Positions 58,738-64,000 of a DNA stretch of 64,000 bases are shown piece after piece. The stretch is from Candidatus Paralachnospira avium (GTDB lineage: Bacteria > Bacillota > Clostridia > Lachnospirales > Lachnospiraceae): assembly GCA_904420245.1 (NCBI GenBank), contig CAJFUL010000030.1:18306-82305 (forward strand), in the 5' to 3' direction. Made by a program: the position numbers and the translations under genes. Within the stretch, counting starts at the first letter, position 1. Each line of letters opens with the position of its first letter. Below the pieces are notes generated by a model. The model worked only from the letters and a program-made list of their open reading frames with translations. It made no database searches and was not told where the DNA came from.

Positions 58738-59667
58738 CTACTGTGTCTCAAAAAGCGCGTTTACAAACTCATCGGGCCGGAACTTCTGCAGGTCGTCCAT
58801 CTGCTCCCCTATGCCGATATACTTCACCGGGATCCCCAGCTCCGCCTGGATGGCCACGGCGATCCCGCCCTTGGCCGTACCGTCCAGCTTGGTCAGGATG
58901 ATGCCGGTGATATCCGCCACCTCCTTGAACTGTCTGGCCTGTTCCAGCGCGTTCTGCCCCGTGGTGCCGTCCAGCACCACCAGCGTCTCCCGGTAGGCTT
59001 CCGGATATTCCCGCTCGATGACCCGGCCGATCTTGCGCAGCTCCTCCATCAGGTTCTTCTTGTTATGGAGCCTCCCGGCCGTGTCGCAGATCAGCACGTC
59101 CACGTTCCTGGCCTTGGCCGCCGAGACGGCATCGTAGACTACGGCCGCCGGATCCGAGCCTTCCTGCTGGGCGATGATGTCCACGCCGGCCCGGCCGGCC
59201 CACTCGGAAAGCTGCTCGATGGCCGCCGCCCGGAACGTATCGGCCGCCGCCACCAGGACTTTCTTCCCCTTGTCCTTCAGCTGCCCGGCCAGCTTTCCCA
59301 CGGAAGTGGTCTTTCCCACTCCGTTGACGCCGATGACCAGGACGACCGACTTCCTGTCTTCAAATTCATAGGCGTTTTCGCCCAGATCCATCTGGCTGCG
59401 GATGGTATCGATCAGGAGCGCTCTGCACTGGGCCGGCTCCTTGATCTTCTGCTCCTTCACCTTTCTTTTCAGGTCCTCAATGATGGCCTCCGTGGTGTGG
59501 ATCCCCAGATCTCCCATGATCAGGGTCTCCTCGATCTCCTCGTAAAAATCGTCGTCAATGGCAGAAAATCCACTGAAGATCGAATCGATCCCGGCAGCGA
59601 TATTGGCCCTGGTCTTGCTGAGGCCCGCCACCAGACGGCTGAAAAAGCCTTTTTTCTCCTGGCTCAT
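58738..59667 (-). CDS. ftsY: Signal recognition particle receptor FtsY
   Basis: SRP receptor GTPase for co-translational membrane targeting. The 309 residues show NG-domain motifs [29 protein letters not shown] and [10 protein letters not shown]; the acidic A domain is almost absent, as in many Firmicutes. The start at 59667 (MSQEKKGFF) is preceded by GGAGGGCG. It is the last gene of the rnc-smc-ftsY order. Confidence 0.97.
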   Translation of the reverse strand: MSQEKKGFFSRLVAGLSKTRANIAAGIDSIFSGFSAIDDDFYEEIEETLIMGDLGIHTTEAIIEDLKRKVKEQKIKEPAQCRALLIDTIRSQMDLGENAYEFEDRKSVVLVIGVNGVGKTTSVGKLAGQLKDKGKKVLVAAADTFRAAAIEQLSEWAGRAGVDIIAQQEGSDPAAVVYDAVSAAKARNVDVLICDTAGRLHNKKNLMEELRKIGRVIEREYPEAYRETLVVLDGTTGQNALEQARQFKEVADITGIILTKLDGTAKGGIAVAIQAELGIPVKYIGIGEQMDDLQKFRPDEFVNALFETQ

Positions 59668-59752
59668 ACGTTCGCCCTCCATACGTTAAATGGTACACCT
59701 GTGCTTGTTATACTGTCAAATAACTATATATCAAATCTACTATAACTCCAAG

Positions 59753-62700
59753 TTATGCCGTTTCTTCTGTCAGATCCACGGACACCAGCGTGGAAACGCC
59801 TTTTTCCTGCATGGTGATGCCGTAGAGCCGGTCCGCCGCCAGCATGGTCCCCCTTCTGTGGGTGATGACGATAAACTGGGTATGGGCCTTCAGCTTGCCC
59901 AGGTATCCGGCAAACCGCCCCACATTGCTGTCATCCAGAGCCGCCTCGATCTCGTCCAGCAGACAGAACGGGGAAGGCTTCAGGTTCTGGATGGCAAAGA
60001 GCAGGCAGATGGCCGTCAGCGCCTTTTCCCCGCCGGAGAGCTGCATCATATTCTGCAGCTTCTTGCCCGGCGGCTGGGCGATGATCTGGATGCCCGCTTC
60101 CAGAAGATCCTCTCCCTCCACCAGCTCCAGGGTTCCCTGCCCGCCTCCGAACAGCTCCTTGAATACCTTGTCAAATTCCTCCCGGATGTCCTTGAACTTC
60201 TCTTCAAACTGGCGCCTCATGCCGGCATCCAGCTCCTCGATCACATCCAGGAGAGTCTTCTCCGCCTTCTGCAGATCCTCGTGCTGTCCCTTCATGAAGA
60301 AATACCGCTCCGAGATCTCCTTGTATTCCTCGATGGCTCCCACATTGACGGGCCCCAGGGCCTTGATGGACTGGCGCAGGCTCCCGATCTGCTTTTTCAG
60401 CGAGGAGAGCGTGGTCCCCTCCGGGATCCTGGCCTCCTCCGCCTGGGACGGGGTCAGCTCATATTCCTCCCAGAGATACTGGATCTGCTGTTCCAGCGCC
60501 TCCTCGCACCTGGACTTCTGTCCTTCCAGCCGGTACAGCTCCTTGTCCAGACGGCTGATCTCCCCGGAAACCTCCTCCTGCTTGTCAAAAAAGCCTTTCT
60601 GCCGGCCGGCGCAGGCTTCCTTCTCCTCCGCATGGGCCGCGATGGAGCCCTGCAGCTTTTCGGCTGCTTCCTTGAGTCCCCGGATCTGCTCCCGGACCTT
60701 GAGGATCTCCTCCGCCTTTTCCCGGCCCTTTTCCCGGCTCTCCCGGATCCCGGCTTCCAGCTGTTCTTTTTCCGTCCGGAGCCGCTCGCTCTCGGCACCG
60801 ACGCGGCGGATATTTTCCAGCAGGAAGCTGTCTTTCTGAGACATGGCGGAAAACTCCATCTGAGCCTCCGACAGGGCGGCCCGCAGTTTCTCCAGCTTTT
60901 CCCGTTCTCCGGCGGCCTCCCGTTCCAGCTCTCCGGCTTTTTCCTCATCCTCTTTGTTTTTCTTTTCCAGAGATTCCGATTCTTCGCTGAGGGCCGCCTG
61001 CCCGGCTTCTATCTCCTTCAGTTCCCCGGCCAGCTGCTTTCCTTCCTCTGTGATCTCCAGATATCCGGCCCGGATCTCTTCCGCCTTTTCCCGGGCGGCG
61101 CTGCAGCCCGCTTCCAGGGTGGAAAGCTCCACCTGAGCGCTCTGGATCTGCTCCCGCAGCTGCTCCAGCTCTTCTCTGCCGGCTTTCAGACTGTCCTCGG
61201 CCTCCTTGACCCGCAGTTGGATCTGGTCATACTGGGAAAGGGCCGTATTCATGGACCGCTCCAGCTCTTCCAGCTCCCGCTTTCTTCCCAGCAGATTGCT
61301 GCTGTTCTTGAAAGCGCCGCCGGTCATGGAGCCTCCCGCCGACAAAAGCTCTCCTTCCAGCGTCACGATCCGCAGGGAATACTGGTATTTCCTGGCAATG
61401 GCGATGGCGTGGTCGATCTGGTCCACCACCAGGATCCTTCCTAAGAGATATTCCGCCAGATGGCTGTACCCGCCCTTGACCTTCACCAGAGTATGGGCCA
61501 GGCCGATGGCTCCCGGCTCCTTCAAGGCTTCCTTTCTGGGAAAGCCGCCTCTGGCCGTGATGCTGGTGAGGGGCAGGAAGGTGGCCCGTCCGAATTTATT
61601 CTTTTTTAAATATCCGATGAGGTTCTTGGCCGTCGCTTCCGAATCGGTGACGATATTCTGGATGGCCCCGCCCAGGGCGGTCTCCACAGCCGTCTCATAT
61701 TCCTTCGGCGTTTCCAGCAGGTCCGCCACCACTCCGATGATGCCGGGAGTGGAGCTTTTGACCTCCATGACCCTGCGGATGCTGTTTCCGTATCCGTCAT
61801 ATCGCTCCGCCAGATTCCGCAGGGATTCCAGCCTGGTCCGCAGAGTGTGATATTCCTGCTGCTTCACGTTGAGCGCCCGGTTTTCCCGGTAGACCAGCTC
61901 CTGAGCGTCCTTGCAGGAAGCGGCTGCCGCCTCCTGCTTTTTCCTCAGCTCTCCGATCCGCTCCTTTTTCTCCCCGATCTCTCTGAGAAACCGGGATACC
62001 ACCTCTTCCTGGGCCTCTTCCTCGCTCTTCACCTTGAGGAGTTTCTGGCTCAGCTGGCTCTTGCGGACCTGGTTCTGCTCCAGGAGCGTCTCATACTTCT
62101 GCTTCCTGGCCCCCAGGGAGGCCTTTCCCTTCAAAGCCTCCAGGATGCCGCTCCTCCTCTGCTCCGCCATGGCCTCCAGCGTATGGATGCGCGCTTCCTG
62201 GTCCTTCACTTCCTCCGCCAGGGCGCTCTGCCTATCGTCCAGACGGTCCAGCGCCTCATTAAGCTCTCCCTTTTGAGTTGTGAACGCTTCCCGCTCCTTC
62301 TCTCTGGCTTCCAGCTGCGCATCGATGGACTCACGCCGCTCCTTCAGATGGTCCTCATGGACTTCTTCGGTGTGGATCTGCTCTTCCAGCACTTTGATGC
62401 GGCCTTCCATGGACTCCGCCGTCAAAGTCTGCCGGGAAAGGGCCTCCCGCTCTTCTTCCAGCGTCTCTTCCAGCCGGGAGATCCGGGAAGCCAGTTCTTC
62501 ATACTGGCTCCGCAATTTGGCGGAATGGCTTTTCCGCTCCTCCAGATCCCCGGAGACCACCTGGATCCCCCGAAGCGCCTCCTCCAGCCGTTCTTTCTGG
62601 GCTGCGCTCTCCAGCTGGAACCCCTGCAGATCCAGCTCCTTCAAGGCGTCCCGCAGCCGCAGGTATTCTCTGGCCTTTTCCGACTGCTGCTCCAAAGGTC

Positions 62701-63307
62701 CCACCTGTCTGGAAAGCTCCGCCAGGATATCCGTCACCCGGACCAGGTTCTGCCGTTCACTCTCCAGCTTTTTCTGGGCCACGGCCTTGCGCTTTTTGAA
62801 TTTGACGATGCCGGCCGCCTCGTCGAAGAGCTCTCTGCGCTCCTCCGGCTTCCCGCTCAGGATCTTGTCGATCTGTCCCTGGCCGATGATGGAATATCCC
62901 TCTTTTCCGATGCCGGTATCATAAAACAGTTCGCTTATGTCCCGGAGACGGCAGGGCGAGCCGTTGAGCAGGTATTCGCTCTCGCCGGACCTGTATACCC
63001 GCCTGGAGACGGTCACCTCGTCATAGTCGATGGCCAGGCAGTGATCGGAATTGTCCATGGTGATGGCCACATAGGCATAGCCCTGGGGCTTCCGGTTCTG
63101 GGTGCCGGAAAAGATCACATCCTGCATGCTGGCGCCCCTAAGCTGCTTGGCGCTCTGCTCTCCCAGGACCCACCGCACCGCGTCGGCCACATTGCTCTTT
63201 CCGCTTCCATTGGGGCCTACGATCCCGGTGATGCCTCCGTTGAATTCAAACAAGATCTTATTGGCAAAGGATTTGAACCCCTGCATCTCTATACTTTTTA
63301 AAAACAT
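59753..63307 (-). CDS. smc: Chromosome segregation/condensation protein SMC
   Basis: A 1184-residue condensin ATPase. The N-terminal head has GPNGSGKSNVADAVRW; coiled coils follow (about 165-500 and 680-1000), with hinge GIIGVVADLLETPKEYETAV; the C-terminal head has LSGGEKALTAI and FCLLDEIEAALDD. Full length. It begins 3 bp after the rnc stop and is 70 bp from the ftsY coding region. Confidence 0.98.
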   Translation of the reverse strand: MFLKSIEMQGFKSFANKILFEFNGGITGIVGPNGSGKSNVADAVRWVLGEQSAKQLRGASMQDVIFSGTQNRKPQGYAYVAITMDNSDHCLAIDYDEVTVSRRVYRSGESEYLLNGSPCRLRDISELFYDTGIGKEGYSIIGQGQIDKILSGKPEERRELFDEAAGIVKFKKRKAVAQKKLESERQNLVRVTDILAELSRQVGPLEQQSEKAREYLRLRDALKELDLQGFQLESAAQKERLEEALRGIQVVSGDLEERKSHSAKLRSQYEELASRISRLEETLEEEREALSRQTLTAESMEGRIKVLEEQIHTEEVHEDHLKERRESIDAQLEAREKEREAFTTQKGELNEALDRLDDRQSALAEEVKDQEARIHTLEAMAEQRRSGILEALKGKASLGARKQKYETLLEQNQVRKSQLSQKLLKVKSEEEAQEEVVSRFLREIGEKKERIGELRKKQEAAAASCKDAQELVYRENRALNVKQQEYHTLRTRLESLRNLAERYDGYGNSIRRVMEVKSSTPGIIGVVADLLETPKEYETAVETALGGAIQNIVTDSEATAKNLIGYLKKNKFGRATFLPLTSITARGGFPRKEALKEPGAIGLAHTLVKVKGGYSHLAEYLLGRILVVDQIDHAIAIARKYQYSLRIVTLEGELLSAGGSMTGGAFKNSSNLLGRKRELEELERSMNTALSQYDQIQLRVKEAEDSLKAGREELEQLREQIQSAQVELSTLEAGCSAAREKAEEIRAGYLEITEEGKQLAGELKEIEAGQAALSEESESLEKKNKEDEEKAGELEREAAGEREKLEKLRAALSEAQMEFSAMSQKDSFLLENIRRVGAESERLRTEKEQLEAGIRESREKGREKAEEILKVREQIRGLKEAAEKLQGSIAAHAEEKEACAGRQKGFFDKQEEVSGEISRLDKELYRLEGQKSRCEEALEQQIQYLWEEYELTPSQAEEARIPEGTTLSSLKKQIGSLRQSIKALGPVNVGAIEEYKEISERYFFMKGQHEDLQKAEKTLLDVIEELDAGMRRQFEEKFKDIREEFDKVFKELFGGGQGTLELVEGEDLLEAGIQIIAQPPGKKLQNMMQLSGGEKALTAICLLFAIQNLKPSPFCLLDEIEAALDDSNVGRFAGYLGKLKAHTQFIVITHRRGTMLAADRLYGITMQEKGVSTLVSVDLTEETA

Positions 63308-63310
63308 CCG

Positions 63311-64000
63311 CTATTCCTTTTCCTTCAGGGCGAGGATGGTCCTGTAGGCCGCCATCTGCTCTGCCGCTTTTTTCGTCCTGCCCTCTCCGGTGCCGGCCCG
63401 TTCTCCGTCGATGAGCGCCTGCACATAGAAGGTCTTTGCGTGATCGGGCCCTTCTTCCCGGATCAGCTCATAGGAGAGCTGTCCTTCCCTGCACTGGATC
63501 ATCTCCTGCAGGATAGTCTTGCTGTCGTAAAAGAGCTTCTTGTGCTCCAGGTCATTCATCACGAACCGGAATACAAACTCTTTTGCATCAGCAAAACCAC
63601 CATCCAAATAAATGGCTCCGATCAGGGCCTCCAGGGCATCGGAAAGGATGGAGTCCCGCGTCCTCCCGCCTTCCGCGTCCTCTCCCTTTCCCAGATAGAG
63701 GTACTGGCCCAGCCCCACGGCTCTGGCGCAGTGGGCCAGGGTAGGCTCGCAGACGATGCTGGCCCGGAATTTTGTCATTTCCCCCTCCGGCTTGTCCGGA
63801 TATTCCCGGTACAGGTAATCGCTGCTGGAAAGCTCCAAAACGGCGTCTCCCAAAAATTCCAGCCGCTCATTGTTGGCGGACCTGGCCATGTGGTGCTCAT
63901 TGGTATAGGAGCTGTGGACCATGGCGTGAAACAAAAGATCCCGGTCCTTGAACTTATATCCGATCTTTTTTTCCAGGCCGGAAAGCTTTTCATATTTTTC
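63311..64000 (-). CDS. rnc: Ribonuclease III (5' end beyond window)
   Basis: At least 229 codons in frame to the window edge, so only a few N-terminal residues are missing. The RNase III signature NERLEFLGDAVLELSSSDYL is intact, a second catalytic region is DALEALIGAIYLDGG, and the C-terminal dsRNA-binding domain is SYELIREEGPDHAKTFYVQA, with GEGRTKKAAEQMAA. It processes rRNA and other double-stranded RNA. The upstream neighbour is probably acpP or plsX but lies outside the window. Confidence 0.96.
   Translation of the reverse strand, partial: EKYEKLSGLEKKIGYKFKDRDLLFHAMVHSSYTNEHHMARSANNERLEFLGDAVLELSSSDYLYREYPDKPEGEMTKFRASIVCEPTLAHCARAVGLGQYLYLGKGEDAEGGRTRDSILSDALEALIGAIYLDGGFADAKEFVFRFVMNDLEHKKLFYDSKTILQEMIQCREGQLSYELIREEGPDHAKTFYVQALIDGERAGTGEGRTKKAAEQMAAYRTILALKEKE

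Noticed and set aside
59753..63301. Long open frames on the plus strand opposite smc and opposite several other minus-strand genes
   Set aside because: They mirror GC-rich genes on the other strand, lack ribosome sites and read as His/Leu/Gln-rich peptides with no domain. They are reading-frame shadows.
1..64000. tRNA or rRNA genes
   Set aside because: No cloverleaf with CCA end or rRNA-like conserved stretch was noticed in the gaps. A tRNAscan-type search would be decisive.

Overview
The window is chromosomal DNA of a GC-rich, spore-forming, acetogenic Firmicute, most likely a Lachnospiraceae-type Clostridium relative (Blautia-like). The basis is a nearly complete Wood-Ljungdahl carbonyl-branch cluster, the sporulation genes spoIVA and gerW, housekeeping gene orders typical of Clostridia (yicC-remA-gmk-rpoZ, rimO-pgsA-cinA, yloU-fakA-recG, rnc-smc-ftsY), sigma-A promoters with 16-18 bp spacers, and strong AGGAGG ribosome binding sites. 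The genus is inference; there is no rRNA gene in the window.

Layout. 1-4.8 kb (minus): the start of a sensor kinase, its response regulator, rnhA, a membrane-anchored MutS-like ATPase and spoIVA. 5.0-6.05 kb (plus): a PfoR/PTS-IIC-like membrane protein. 6.1-9.0 kb (minus): a protein carrying the OadB 'GIIGG-DGPT' motif, cardiolipin synthase and deoD. 9.1-11.4 kb (plus): a YdcZ-type transporter and a MATE exporter. 11.5-17.8 kb (minus): a DUF3798 lipoprotein, a dual ABC ATPase, two permeases and an M24 peptidase, in transcription order.

17.96-32.7 kb (minus) is the Wood-Ljungdahl operon. In transcription order it holds a His/Cys-rich small protein, cooT, metF, a CooC-type ATPase, acsA (CODH), cooC, acsB (ACS), acsD, acsC, acsE, acsV/RACo, a DUF3786 protein, fchA and folD. 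A consensus promoter lies upstream, an intrinsic terminator lies after folD, and a cluster of hairpins sits between acsB and acsD. Together these reduce methylene-THF to methyl-THF, move the methyl to the corrinoid iron-sulfur protein, keep that protein active, and join methyl, CO and CoA to acetyl-CoA. Formate dehydrogenase, formyl-THF synthetase and metV are not in the window.

32.9-50.7 kb is core genome: a SEC-C protein, a PHP phosphoesterase, an ABC exporter, recG, fakA, an Asp23 protein, rpmB, gerW with its DUF2953 partner, cinA, pgsA, rimO, rpoZ, gmk, remA, yicC, rqcH-like NFACT and purC.

50.77-57.47 kb, between the convergent genes purC and ilvA, is an accessory island bounded by two near-identical inverted repeats of about 235-245 bp. 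It looks more AT-rich than its surroundings. It carries a second, compact set of CODH/corrinoid-style accessory genes with no catalytic enzyme: a CooC paralogue, a zinc-ribbon protein, a divergent CooC/ArsA-like ATPase and a DUF3786 paralogue. A divergent TetR regulator is present with a 30-bp palindrome over the promoter. The island also has a lipoprotein plus secreted Pro/Glu-rich protein pair and a frameshifted IS110 transposase remnant. I consider it the most interesting part of the window. 57.5-64 kb (minus) returns to core genes: ilvA, ftsY, smc and rnc (truncated by the window edge).
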